Assembly (NCBI GenBank): GCA_965153355.1
Contig: OZ231126.1
Span: forward strand, 92,504,001 to 92,568,000
From: Flaccisagitta enflata
Lineage: Eukaryota; Chaetognatha; Sagittoidea; Aphragmophora
Direction: 5' to 3'
DNA: 64,000 nucleotides
Below are positions 45,391 through 55,993 of this stretch, piece after piece. The notes below the pieces were generated by a model. The model ran no database searches. It was not told where the DNA came from and saw only the letters and a program-made list of their open reading frames with translations. Both the position numbers and the translations under genes were made by a program. Each line of letters begins with the position of its first letter. Position 1 is the stretch's first letter.

Positions 45391-46426
45391 GTATTTGGGG
45401 TTTTAGTCATGGAAATTCCTCGCAGCTTGCCTAATTTGTCTTCCCAGTATGCTTGCCCCCATTATCTTGAGTCAAGACAGGATCTACTGTATGGGCCTAC
45501 ATCATGGCTATGTGGGCTGTATGCGCTTTATGGACTGAATGTCCGTACATTCAACTTTTGCTATGTTTGTTAAAAACGTATTTTTCCTTCTTTTTTTCAT
45601 ATATTGTTTTTGGATGCCTCCAGGTTCTCTTTTTGTTGATTTTCTTACGTCTTTCTCTTTTATTTTTCTAGTTCTTTATTTTGCTTGGTTGCTCACAACG
45701 GGTGGCTCAATAAGATGTGCGTTTTTGCTGTTATTTCTAATGCTCGAATTTCTTTTTGAACCAACCGTTACAACGCGGGGAGGCAGGAGACGCTCACGCT
45801 CTGCGTTACTACAGTTCGCTTACATTTATGGGAATTCGTATTTATCATTTACCTAAGCAGGCTTCACTCCAGAAAAAGCGAATACGATCTATCTATTGAA
45901 CCTGCGTATGATGTCACGAAAACAACAAACTTAGATTATTTAGTCACGACATACGCTGACCATATTTTACTAATACTACATTCATTCACTTTTTAACTGA
46001 TTATTAATCAGCAATAACTATTGTTTAATATTTGTTTTTTTTTCTAAATTGTTGCATAGTCTCATGTTCTATTCATGTATGCATATTGATCTTTGTTGTA
46101 AAAAGAACGCAAAAGAACGATACAAGTCCGCCCCCAAGCCCTCAACTCCCCCATTCCCCCTCGCATAGTCAGTTGCCAAACCCCATTTGCTTCGTGGTGT
46201 TGCACTGTTGCTTTTGCCATGAATAATCCATGACATAATCACCATATAATATATCGCTTGCTTCGGTTGAACCAAGTGTCGCATCACGAATATTGATATG
46301 CCACTCTCAGCCCGCTGTGCTATAACTATAAAGTTACGAAAGAGAGAGTTTTTCTTTCAGCTATTTTTACATCTCGTATCGTCTTACTAGATGATTGGCT
46401 ATATGATTGGACATGGATGAGTATTT
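45391..46426. other. Unclassified intron 3 stretch
   Basis: A hydrophobic frame at 45539-45856 lacks splice context or a recognisable family and is not called. No repeat family recognised. Confidence 0.5.
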
Positions 46427-46582
46427 TTAGTCGCGGACACGCAACTCTGTAAGAGCCTTTGTCCGTCCGTCCGTCCGTCCGTCCGTCGGTCCGTGAACAC
46501 AAGTCAACATGTGTGAAAACGCGCATTTCTGCCCCTGCCCACCCTTCCGCAACTGGTATTGGCCGTGTATCCGGCCTTGTTT
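46427..46582 (-). repeat. Hairpin-word element, mixed GTCGCG/GTTGCG
   Basis: TTTTTAGTCGCGGACACGCAACTCT, then (GTCC)n, TCTGCCCCTGCCCACCCTTCCGCAACTGG and TGGCCGTGTATCCGGCCTTG. The distal arm CCGCAACT matches the CGCAACT arm of the hairpin but the proximal arm reads GTCGCG, consistent with one later transition. Confidence 0.78.
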
Positions 46583-46662
46583 TATTTTGTCACTGCTCTC
46601 CGTGTGATTGTGTAATTCACGTATTGACCCCGCATGAAAGTCATAGGATTATTATCGATTTA

Positions 46663-47516
46663 CAGTTACACCCCGATATAACGGATCCAAGAGAAACGGA
46701 ATTACGCCTATAATAGATAAAACCTGTTGGCCCCTTGACATCGGTTATTGCGCGGTTCATCTTTATCTTGATTAGTATCGATTTGGTTATCTCCATACTC
46801 GTTCTAATTTTCTATTATATTTCCATATCAGTTTTTTTTTTTTGCGATTTTAGAAGATTTGCAAACTTGGATTTTATAGTGATACTATTCATAAGATAAA
46901 ACTTAGAAATTTGAAATGAATACGATATGAATTGCAGATTTACCAAATTTGTAGAAATGGTATGGTTTCGATCTCTTGTTTTGAAGGTTTTTCATACATA
47001 GCCCTGCCATGCCAGATATCATTTTTTAACCCTACATGAAAATGCAGCCTGTGTCTCAGTTTGCAGACATTTCCTTCGAATTTCCCTTTACAAATAGTCA
47101 CACAATTGTATGTTTACAGTTGAATCCCACACCCCGTAATCTGGTGTGAGATTAAACCCCGGGGGTTACTTGGGGTTGCTTGGGGTTGAACCCCAAGTAA
47201 ACCCCAAGCAAGCCAAGCTTGGGGTCTTCTCGGGGTTGCTCAGAGTTTGCTTGGGTTGACAGTAATCAATTATTTAGTAGTGACAATTCTGAGCCAATCC
47301 CGAGCAAACCCCGAGTAACCCTGAGCTCGGGGTTGTTTGGGGTTGTATTTCTGTTGTAGATTATGAGGTGTCCCGTTCTTATGGACTTCAATGGACCAAC
47401 AAATATTATCTGTTATAGATGGAATTCTGCTAAAGGCAATGTAGAAAATATAAGAAAGGGATAAAGAATTAATATTATTTATAAGGGGAATTCCGTCAAA
47501 AGCAGGTCGGGGTTCA
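46663..47516 (+). mobile_element. Nested pogo-like termini with GGGGTT/AACCCC cluster
   Basis: CAGTTACACCCCGATATAAC at 46663 and CAGTTGAATCCC at 47117 could each pair with CAGGTCGGGGTTCAATTG at 47500-47516. Between 47155 and 47345 there are many TTGGGGTT and AACCCCAAG words that pair with one another. Exact borders unresolved; no ORF. Confidence 0.4.
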
Positions 47517-48802
47517 ATTGCATTGTACCTATTAAAGCACACATCTCGAAAGAGTGCGTGCACGTTATCACGGTTTGTTAAAACGTGATAGAAAAAAAAA
47601 CACATCGAAATCCTTTTTTAAGGTCGCTGTCTCGAAAGCTCGAAAGCAAAGCGTTGCAAATCAGCTCATGACGTCAATGGCACAAAGAGCGACAGCAATT
47701 AGATGAGGGGCTTGACTCAGCTTAGTTAACGCAAAACGTTAGCTCCTATTATAAGCACAGTGGCCCACCATCGAAGGGTCGGTGGGCAAAAGTTGCTCAA
47801 AATGTGCGATGAAGACAGAATATTTGGTTTCGGAACTAAATTTGGCTGTAACTCCTCCATCTCGATATTTGTTATCCGTAAATTAACAACAACTTTAAAA
47901 CATTTTTGTAATTTATAAAACAAATGAACAAGCTCGTCCACTGACTGCTCCTGAGTCATGACAGGTCAGGATCGCTGAAAGAGCTGAGCCATCGCTAATG
48001 GCTTACCCTTCAACAAAATCGCCTCTATCTACTATATTGGTCAAATGAAGAGTCCGCCATGTTTTCTTACATTATGGCGAGATTATTCAAAAAAATATAT
48101 AAAAATTGGTGACCATTAGAAAGCTCTGTGAAAATGCGATCTAATGCCACCAAGCAGAACTCTGTAGCTCAATTCGTTTAGATTTTACAGCAGAAAGAGT
48201 AAAATGATTCATTTTGATCTTTTAAGTAAAAATTGTTGATTTCCATTTTTGAAATTCCAGCAGCTTCATTTGGAAATTGTCTATGTCTACGACATCATGA
48301 AAAATCTGGTGCCGTTTACTATTCACGAGAGGTCAAAACTGAAATTTTTCTTTTGCCATATTTGACTTTTTCTAGTCATTAACTATGTTACGACGACTGA
48401 TTTAGTAATAAAAACAATGCGAATTTGTACTAAAAAAAAAAGAAGTTATAAATGATGATGTAAGACATAGAGAATTTCCCTGAATTATCTCTCAATTTAG
48501 CATTACTTGTGTTACCCTGAATTTTGAATTCGCATGGAAAATTAAAAAATGAAAAAACCAAGAACGTCAGACTCAAGCTAGATATCATAGTAAAGATCTG
48601 ATGTTTTTTCTTGATTAAGCCGTAATAAAATTAAGGGGGCCAAACATGTATCTTTAAAAAATGTTGCTCAATTCCTATAAAATTTGATACGCATACAGCT
48701 GAGTGCGTCCCCTAATTATAGTAAAAATTTCATGGAGCTGCTCCAACAGGAAGATGGGTAACTAGGAAATCAAAGTTGTCTTATAAAAATTTTCCTCTTT
48801 TT
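47517..48802. other. Unclassified intron 3 stretch, possible large inverted repeat
   Basis: CTATCTACTATATTGGTCAAATGAAGAG near 48024 resembles the complement of a stretch near 50305-50340, and GCTCAATTCGTTTAGATTTTA near 48165 recurs directly near 50050. The S-type hairpin-word element lies between. Family not identified. Confidence 0.35.
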
Positions 48803-49562
48803 AGATGCGTCCTCGCATCTCTATGAGAGGGTCTGTCCCTTGGTATGTAGGTATGTGTGTTGGTTGGTCGGTAAGGCGAAAATTTCTAAACGCGATTTCT
48901 AAGGTTTTCTCTTTATTTCTCTTCATAACTCTCATGTCTCTTATATCTCTTATGTCTGTTTTTTCTCTTTTATCTCTTTTGTCTCTTTTGTCTCATGTAT
49001 GTCTCCTCTTATTTCTCTTTTGTCTCTTATTTCCATTATTTCTCTTTTGTCTCTTATTATTCTTGTCTCTTATGTCTCATTTGTCTCATATGTCTCTTAT
49101 GTCTCTTCATGTCTCTTCATGTCTCTTCATGTCTCTTCATGTCTCTCTATATCACTCCATATCTCTCCATATCTCTCCATATCTCTCCAAGTCCCTTCAT
49201 GTCTCTTTGTGAGGATGAGGCGTGGGGGGTGAGGAGACATGGGGAGGCATGGTGGGAGGCATCGGGGGAAGGCGTGGGGGGATGGGAAGTCGTGGGGGGT
49301 AGTGGGAAGGTGTGGGGGTGAGGAGACATGGGGAGGTGTGGCGGGTTGGGGAGGCGTGGGGAGGTGTGGTGGGGGGGTGGGGAGGCGTTGGGGGGTGGGT
49401 GGGGAGGCATAGGAGGGGGGGGGGTGAGGGAGGAATTAGCTTATATTTTTCTCTTTATCTCAGTATCTTCATACTTTCATATCTTAATATCTTTATATCT
49501 TAATAATCTATATCTTACATCTAAAGAGGACGCATCTATTGGACATCACTTGGCCTTATTTT
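48803..49562 (-). repeat. Hairpin-word element, word AGATGCGTCCTC, with large internal array
   Basis: Hairpin AGATGCGTCCTCGCATCT at 48803-48820 after TTTT, then CTATGAGAGGGTCTGTCC. The distal site GAGGACGCATCT at 49526-49537 is the exact inverse, followed by TTGGACATCACTTGGCCTT. The interior is a (TCTCTTATG)n/(TCTCTTCATG)n array (48900-49205) and a GTGGGGAGGCG array (49210-49435). Frames through these arrays are artefacts. Confidence 0.8.
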
Positions 49563-50407
49563 TCTCAAGGGACAGTTGACTTGTTTTTTTTTAGTAAGTG
49601 TTTAAGATACTAATATCAAAGCCTGTCAGAATTTTTGTATGTTATGTTTGAGCATATCAGTGGATAACCCTCATGGAATCAATCAAAATTAAATACTTTA
49701 TACGATTAAGCAACATCAAAGTTTAAATTCAAAATTTTTTCTTCTCTCTTTTTAGGATTTTTTGGTGCTGCTTTTAACTTTAAGATACATTTCTGGGCAT
49801 CAACCCACGCCAAGTGGTCTTTTTTCTTAAGAGAGGCCTATGTTGGGATGATTGTGAGGAAAAATGATTTTTTTGCCCGATCCAAAATTTTAGTTTTAGT
49901 TTTGCAACAGTGTCAAAGAGCTTGAATAAGAAACAAATAAATACTCTGGATCATGTCATGCATAGAAATTATAGAAACATAAGAAAATCGGTGACTGTTG
50001 TAAAGAGCTTCAAAAGAGCTTCCATTTGCCACTAAGCAGGGCTCATTTGCTCAAATCGTTTAGATTTAACAACAAAATTTGTACAAGCCTCATCATAAAA
50101 CCAAAGTGGCAAAAACAGATAAAAGAGATGAGAAACCCGTCACACACAAATCAGTGATGCTGCTATATGACACTTTGAAAATCACAATACAATCAATATC
50201 TAGTGCCAACATACACTAAAATAAACTTCTTTAATAAGAAAATAGGTTTTTCTGATCAATATTCATGGTTTAAGAACTAAATTCAATTGCAAGAACTCTT
50301 ATTTTGACCAAGATAGTATCTATCTATCTAATGAAAAGTTGATATGAAATACGACTAAGTGGTGACAAAGAAGAATTTGGTGTGCATGCAATTTTTTTAG
50401 AGACATT
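49563..50407. other. Unclassified intron 3 stretch
   Basis: AT-rich, no recognised exon or complete mobile element. A decayed hairpin-word fragment follows at about 50408-50550 (TTTTTAGTCGCGTATT, CGTTTTTCGGTCAGTCG, TTGCCCCTGCCTAACCGTCC). Confidence 0.45.
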
Positions 50408-50891
50408 TTTAGTCGCGTATTATTGCCAATGAGTATGACCGTCCTGTTTTTATCAGTTCGTTTTTCGGTCAGTCGCTTTTGCCGATGTTGATTCAGGCGA
50501 CATCTGAGTGGTATTGCCCCTGCCTAACCGTCCTCGACTGCTTGTGGTCGTCTGAAGAAGAATTGGTAAAATGGTAAAACGGCAAATCGCTGGGGCTTGC
50601 TGGTACAGAAAGAGACGCTGGGAAAAAATGAGGTCTTGCGATTTGGGGATGCCTTTTATTCTAGAGTAATTAAATGGTGTGCGGTTGAAAATAAGGACGA
50701 AAATCACAGGCCCGCTTTAAACTTGTTAATCTCATTTTTATTCACGTAATGTCACATGTTGGAAAATTTGAGAGCTTATTTTTTTCTCATAAATGCCGCG
50801 CCACTTTAATGTGTATGCCACGTGGAAAATCTTGTTTTTAGAAAGATTCTAATCTTCTTTTCATTCTCTTTTTTTCATGTTCCTTTTCTAG

Positions 50892-50920
50892 GCGCAAAAA
50901 CAGCAAACGGTCCTACGGCG
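50892..50920 (+). CDS. Large disordered-protein gene, exon 4 (29-nt microexon)
   Basis: A tight acceptor (TTCCTTTTCTAG, ends 50891) and a strong donor (GTAAGT at 50921) enclose 29 bases. With G carried over from exon 3 it reads Gly then AKTANGPTA, nine full codons, and ends exactly at a codon boundary. Exon 5 then begins in phase zero with TPAAAAVAAP. The Ala/Pro-rich composition continues smoothly across both junctions. No repeat or other explanation accounts for the paired splice signals. A 29-base exon is not a multiple of three, so skipping it would shift frame unless another acceptor is used. Predicted only; transcript evidence would be decisive. Confidence 0.6.
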
Positions 50921-50996
50921 GTAAGTTTTTTATGCTGACTTTTACATTGTTATAGGATTTGAAAAGTTACTCGTTTGTCTTTGTCTCTGTTTGTCC

Positions 50997-50997
<1 letters not shown>

Positions 50998-51084
<87 letters not shown>
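50998..51084 (+). repeat. (CT)n microsatellite in intron 4
   Basis: About 85 bp of CT, 78 bases after the exon 4 donor. Confidence 0.97.
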
Positions 51085-51087
<3 letters not shown>

Positions 51088-51397
51088 AGTCCGTTTCTCG
51101 CGCGTTTTTGTGTGTTCGTTTGTATGTTCGTTTGTTTGTTCCTTTATGTGCGTATGATTGCGTGTGCATCTGCACAGAGGAGTGTTACCCTATCTGTTTG
51201 GATGTTTGCTCGAACTTATGGTTTTAAGCAGGTGTTCAAATTCTTTCAAGCTTCCGAGATGCATATGGGTTTTCTATATAAGAACAATTTGAATGCCTGG
51301 TTATAAGCAAGTAGATGACACCATTTATTTGACCTTCCATAGTTATAGAATGCTCATTGACCATTGAATCCCCCCCCCTTCATTCCTTACCTGGCAG

Positions 51398-51869
51398 ACT
51401 CCCGCCGCCGCCGCCGTGGCAGCACCAGCGGCGCCATCGAAACCCGCATCTCCGCCGTCGACGACGGCCGCTTCCAAGACTCCAGCCGCCGCATCTGCCG
51501 CATCCGCTGCAGCCGCATCCACGGTTCCCCCCAAATCCGCGTCGGCGACGCCAAAGACTCCGTCGAAACCTTCGCCGTCTTCGGCGCTTTCGCCAACCGG
51601 CGCCCAAAAGACCGGAAATAAACCCGCCTCTTCCTCCTCCTCTTCCAGCGCCACCCCGAAAAATACCACCACCACGACCCCAAAAACTACCACCAGTACC
51701 CCAAAAACCATCCCGAGAACCACCACTCCTAAAACATCGACTCCCGCTTCCACTCCTAAGACGAAACCGTCGTCAGTCACTCCAAAGACGCCCTCGTCAG
51801 CGTCGTCGTCGACTTCATCTCGACCCTCAACGACGACGTCGACGACCTCAACGCCCAAAACACCCTCCA
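51398..51869 (+). CDS. Large disordered-protein gene, exon 5 (Pro/Ala/Thr/Ser/Lys-rich)
   Basis: Encodes residues about 1550-1706. The acceptor CATTCCTTACCTGGCAG ends at 51397 after a C-rich tract; the donor is CCTCCA|GTGAGT at 51870. It starts in phase 0 and leaves one base. The protein is low-complexity and basic: TPAAAAVAAPAAPSKPASPP, SKTPAAAS, PPKSASATPKTPSKPSP, then TPKTTTSTPKT-type repeats and SRPSTTTSTTSTPKTPSS. Lys-Thr-Pro and Ser/Thr-Pro motifs resemble the Pro-rich regions of microtubule-associated proteins (tau/MAP2/MAP4) and also histone-H1-like or nucleolar phosphoprotein tails; homology is not shown. Other open frames on both strands here are shadows. The next exon was not found with confidence. 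Confidence 0.72.
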
Positions 51870-51888
51870 GTGAGTTCATCGTGATATG

Positions 51889-52306
51889 AGAGAGAGAGAG
51901 AGAGAGAGAGAGACAGTGACAGAGACAGAGAGACAAACAGACATAGAAAGTTATTAGAAACTGAAATAGAAACAGTTTCCGAAACAGAAACAGCATGACA
52001 GAGCCCATCGGCTGGAAAATCAAGTTACTGGAGAAAATGGGTGAGGAGGGGAAAAAAGGGACTGGAAATAGTTGCTGATACAGAGAATTTAGAACAAAGC
52101 CGTTTAAGCCTCTTAAACGGGTACTTGGAAGCAAATATTATGAGGACATTTTTATAGCCCACTGGGGGTATCATGCAAATGTTAACTTAGGCGTGTAAAA
52201 GGGAAGGAAATGAAATGTATATAAACACATACGTGAGTGATATGTCAGAGCAAAGAACTATTGTTTCATGTATAAAACATGATGACAAAGAATTGTCACT
52301 CTACAG
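51889..52306. other. Intron 5 start: short (GA)n then unclassified
   Basis: (GA)n at 51889-51913 with ACAGAGACAGAG variants, then non-coding sequence without recognised features. Confidence 0.6.
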
Positions 52307-52836
52307 TCAGTGGACAAAGCAAAATAGATAGAGGGCTCACTCTGTTGGCTTTGATCCAACCTATTGTTATCAAACAGCACCTGTAAACAAGCAGGCTGTA
52401 AACAACAACTGGTTGTAAAAATTACAGTTGGCTGTCACGCTACAAAGTCGGCAATAATCAAACTTTCACCTAATAGAATGAGACCTGCAAATTCATAATC
52501 CTGGTGAAATTCTGATTTGTCACAACATATACTTTTATATGAAAATAAAAAAGTTTTATCAATGTTTTATAAAGTTATAATGCAATGTTAAAAGATTATT
52601 TCTTATGAAATGTGTTAAGTGTGATATATCAAACAGAATTTAATCAGGATTATGAATATGCTAGTCATGTTCTATTCTATTTAGGTTGGATTTTCGCCCA
52701 CTATGTAAGATGACAGCCGGCTGTAATTTTCACAACCAGTTGTTGTTTACAGCTTGATGTTTAATAACAGTAGGTTGGATCAAAGCTAACAGAGTGAGCT
52801 CTCTACCTATTTTAGTTTGTTCACTGAATGTCTATC
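52307..52836 (+). mobile_element. Foldback element with ~130-bp inverted arms
   Basis: Left arm includes GAGGGCTCACTCTGTTGGCT, TTTGATCCAACCTA and GTAAACAACAACTGGTTGT; the right arm has the complements in reverse order (ACAACCAGTTGTTGTTTAC, TAGGTTGGATCAAAGC, ACAGAGTGAGCTC). The unpaired centre is about 250 bp, AT-rich and non-coding. No target duplication could be fixed. Confidence 0.78.
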
Positions 52837-53690
52837 TCGTTTAAATCACAAGTAGACGCTGAATTTTGTGGCAGACAAAAGAGTGAATATTCTCCGCACT
52901 ATCGTCTGCGTGAATGTGGTTAAGTTTGAATGAGAATGTTTGTCACTGAACGAGATTGAAGGGGAATGAAGAATGAGCGTGGAGCGTGACAAGTCTCAGA
53001 ACTCTCATCGAGCGAAAACTTTACAAAAGAATGACAAAGAAGAGAAAGAAATGACGACAAAAATGACAAAGACAAGAACGACTTTTCCATGGATAATTCT
53101 CATAATGGGAAAGGGAAATGTGTCCCCCGTTCGTCCGGGAGTTTTATCATCTAGGGCATGAAACGCAGGGTTGAAGGTGGTTTTACTTGTTCTTGTTCTT
53201 GTTCTTATGCTTGTTCCTGTTCATCTTCTTCTTCTTTTCCTTCTTCTTCACCTTTTTCATCTCTTCCTCATCTTCTATATCTTCATCATCAACATCTTCT
53301 TCATCCTTCTTTTTTCTTCTTCTTTTCCTCTTCTCCCCCTCTCTGATATTCTGATCACTGCCATTATAGCAGTTTTTAATTGGACAGAATATCTTCTTGT
53401 ATCAATTCTTAACTTGGATATTCCAAGAGTAATTTCTATTTCTATGTGTCGCTTTCCTCTATTTATTTTCCATTTTACGATTTCATTCCATGAGCACTTC
53501 AACAACAATGCTTCTGTTGATAATGGCTTTTTTTCGCGGAATAAATCCAGTAAATTGCAAATTGTACCTTCGAACAACGAGAAGAGGTGCAAAGTGGGCG
53601 TCACTCGTGGGTAAAAGGCTTACGTGAGTCAGAGGCTGGCTTATTCAAACAGAGTGAAAGGGAGATTTTGATGTTGAAACGCTAGAGAAC
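52837..53690. other. Unclassified stretch
   Basis: Includes a TTC/TCTTCT-rich run (53190-53345) but no supported exon. Low-complexity Ser/Phe/Leu frames are not called. Confidence 0.5.
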
Positions 53691-54240
53691 AAGGCTGGAT
53701 ACACGGGCCAAGACGGTGCGCCGGGCGTTTTGAATTCTTAGACATATCCCAAGCTCAATCAGACCTATCCCTAGCTCTATCAGACCTATCCGACCTATCA
53801 TCAGCTCTATCAGACCTATCCCTAGCTCTATCAGACCTATCCCGAGCTCTATCAGACCTATCCCTAGCTCTATCAACCTATCCCTAACTCTAACAGACCT
53901 ATCTTGAGTTCTATCAGACCTATCCCGAGCTCTATCAGACCTATCCCCTGCTCTATTAGACCTATCCCCAGCTCTATCAGACCTATTAGACCTATCCCCA
54001 GCTCTATCAGACCTATCCGACCTATCCCCAGCTCTATCAGACCTTTCCCCAGCTTTATCAGACCTAACCGTAGCTGATTACTTTAGTAGATAAAATGACG
54101 AGTATCATCAGTGATGAACGAAATGAGCTTTCAATTGATTTCAAACATTTTTAGCGATATTTCATTCGAACGTGACCGACGGACGGACGGATGGACGGAC
54201 AGAGCCTCTTATAAAGGTGCTATGGCGCACCTAGAAATTA
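53691..54240 (+). repeat. Hairpin-word element, word GGTGCGCC, with 21-bp array
   Basis: Left end ACAAGGCTGGATACACGGGC; left word GGTGCGCC at 53715-53722. Interior array of about fifteen 21-bp units of the form AGACCTATCCCTAGCTCTATC (53745-54070). Right end GACGGACGGACGGATGGACG, GAGCCTCTTATAAAGG and the hairpin AGGTGCTATGGCGCACCT at 54215-54232, which contains GGCGCACC, the exact inverse of the left word. A second right end with the same hairpin follows at 54300-54363. Confidence 0.82.
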
Positions 54241-54299
54241 TAATAGCATATTTCTGTATCATTTCCAGTGATTTTTGCTTCTTTTAGAGATTTTCAACT

Positions 54300-54366
54300 T
54301 GAGCGTGACAGACCGACCAATCAACAGACAGAGCCTCTTATAGAGGTGCTATGGCGCACCTAAAAA
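54300..54366 (+). repeat. Hairpin-word element, solitary right end
   Basis: GAGCGTGACAGACCGACC, CAGAGCCTCTTATAGAGG and AGGTGCTATGGCGCACCT then AAAAAG duplicate the right end at 54171-54240, preceded by related sequence (TTTGCTTCTTTTAGAGATTT). It suggests tandem or read-through copies. Confidence 0.7.
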
Positions 54367-54519
54367 GAGTGGTTTACAAACAAGGCCGATACCTGTGTTC
54401 CATGGATCATAAAAAAAATGCATTTCCGACAGATGGACGGAGGGATGGACAGACGGACGTCTTTCAGGTGCGCTTTGGCCCTTGTTACAGGTCTTACATG
54501 AAATAGTCGCAAAAGCGTT

Positions 54520-54910
54520 AGATGGTCAGCGGTACCCGTTGCCCCTGTGTTTGTGTATGTGAGTGTGATGGTGAGAGGGGCAGCGGCCCCGAAGGAACCG
54601 ATGACCTATGCTCAGAAAGTTTGGAAGCTTGAGGCTGGAATTTGAGCATTGCTGGAATTTGAGCCTCAAGGCTGGAATTTGAGCCTTGAAGCTGGAATTT
54701 GAGCCTCGAGGCTGGAATTTGAGCCTCATGGCTGGAATTTGAGCCTCATGGCTGGAATTTTAGCCTCATAGCTGGAATTTGAGCCTTGAGGCTGGTATTT
54801 GAGCCTCAAGGCTGGGGTTTGAGCCTCGGAAGGGGGGGGGGGATGGACGGAGGAGAAGAAGGAGGAGAAGGAGAAATTTGTCCTATGTGTGAAAGCATAG
54901 CTGCCCAAAA
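54520..54910 (+). repeat. GCAGCGGCC foldback relative with GGCTGGAATTTGAGCCT array
   Basis: Leader TGGTCAGCGGTACCCGTTGCCC and GGGGCAGCGGCCCCGAAGG at the left, with GATGACCTATGCTCA; the right end has TCCTATGTGTGAAAGCATAG and AGCTGCCCAAAAG. Interior: about twelve units of GCTGGAATTTGAGCCTC(A/G)AG. Confidence 0.7.
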
Positions 54911-55220
54911 GTAAGTTTTTCTAAGGAGATCTAAAGGAATTTGGTACTTTTTTTTATGTAAAACCCGGTATGAATTCAAAATGTAAGAGAATTTGATGAG
55001 AGGTAAAATGTCGGCCAGGAGGAGAGGAGAGGAGGGAATTTGGACGAAGGAGAAAAGGAGAGGAAAAAAAAAGAAGAGGCGAAATGAAGAAAAAAAGGGG
55101 GCAGAAAAGTGGGAACAGTGATGCAGCAATGATGAACAAATGAAAGTTAAGTGCGGAACGAATGATTATTAAGTTTGTTATATTCATAAACTAATAACTA
55201 GTATGGAAGCTTCACTTTTA

Positions 55221-55466
55221 AACAAGGCCGGATACATGGGCCAAGACGATGCACCGGGCGTTATTGTTTCTTAGACCTATCCCTAGCTCTATCAGAGCTC
55301 GAGATAGGTCTGATAGAGCTGGGGATAGGTCTAAAAATCATCATAGCATATTTTTGAATCATTTCCAGTGTTTTTTGCTTCTCTTAGAGATTTTCAACTT
55401 TAGCGTTACCGACCAACCAACCAACAGACAGAGCCTCTTATAGAGGTGCTATGGCGCACCTAAAAA
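55221..55466 (+). repeat. Hairpin-word element, GGTGC type, short copy
   Basis: ACAAGGCCGGATACATGGGC, left word region ACGATGCACCGGGCG, only a few CTATCCCTAGCTCTATC units (some inverted), then CAGAGCCTCTTATAGAGG and AGGTGCTATGGCGCACCT. It is a shorter-array sibling of 53691-54240; the left word has one change from GGTGCGCC. Confidence 0.78.
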
Positions 55467-55907
55467 CGCACTACGTACTTCCCATAGAAAAGGATTAGTT
55501 GATCACATACAGTTAATTTGACCAGTGGCCTATTGCCTCCTGACAAAGGTTGAACTGCCTCAAACAGGAATTGTTAATCTTGGGGGCTTCAGTTTCGCCC
55601 CCCAAAAAAAGAATATCCTCATTCCTTCATATCAGATTAGATGTCCTTGATAATAATAATGATAAAAAAAAAGAGAACAAAAAGTGAAATAAAAATGAAT
55701 TGCCAGAACCAAATAAAACTAGAAAGAAATAAATCCGGAAGTAATGAAAAAATATCCGTTTGGCGCCTAAGGGAGAAAAAAAGGCAACGCGAACAGCATT
55801 TTTGATGTTTGCATGGAATTGCCAACTTTTTTTCTGCTTAAGTACCGGATTCTTTTTTCTTTGAGTGGTGACATTTCTCTGTCTCTGTTACTGTCTGTCT
55901 GTCTCTC

Positions 55908-55913
<6 letters not shown>

Positions 55914-55990
<77 letters not shown>
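55914..55990 (+). repeat. (CT)n microsatellite
   Basis: About 75 bp of CT. The flanks 55467-55913 and 55991-57055 were read and show no supported gene or complete mobile element. Confidence 0.97.

Positions 55991-55993
<3 letters not shown>

Noticed and set aside
45539-45856. Possible small membrane protein
   Set aside because: T-rich DNA gives Phe/Leu-rich frames by chance; there is no conserved motif or splice context.
51357-51884. Arg/Pro-rich alternative frame in exon 5
   Set aside because: Frame-shifted reading of the same GC-rich DNA; only the phase-0 frame links with exon 4 and ends at a good donor.
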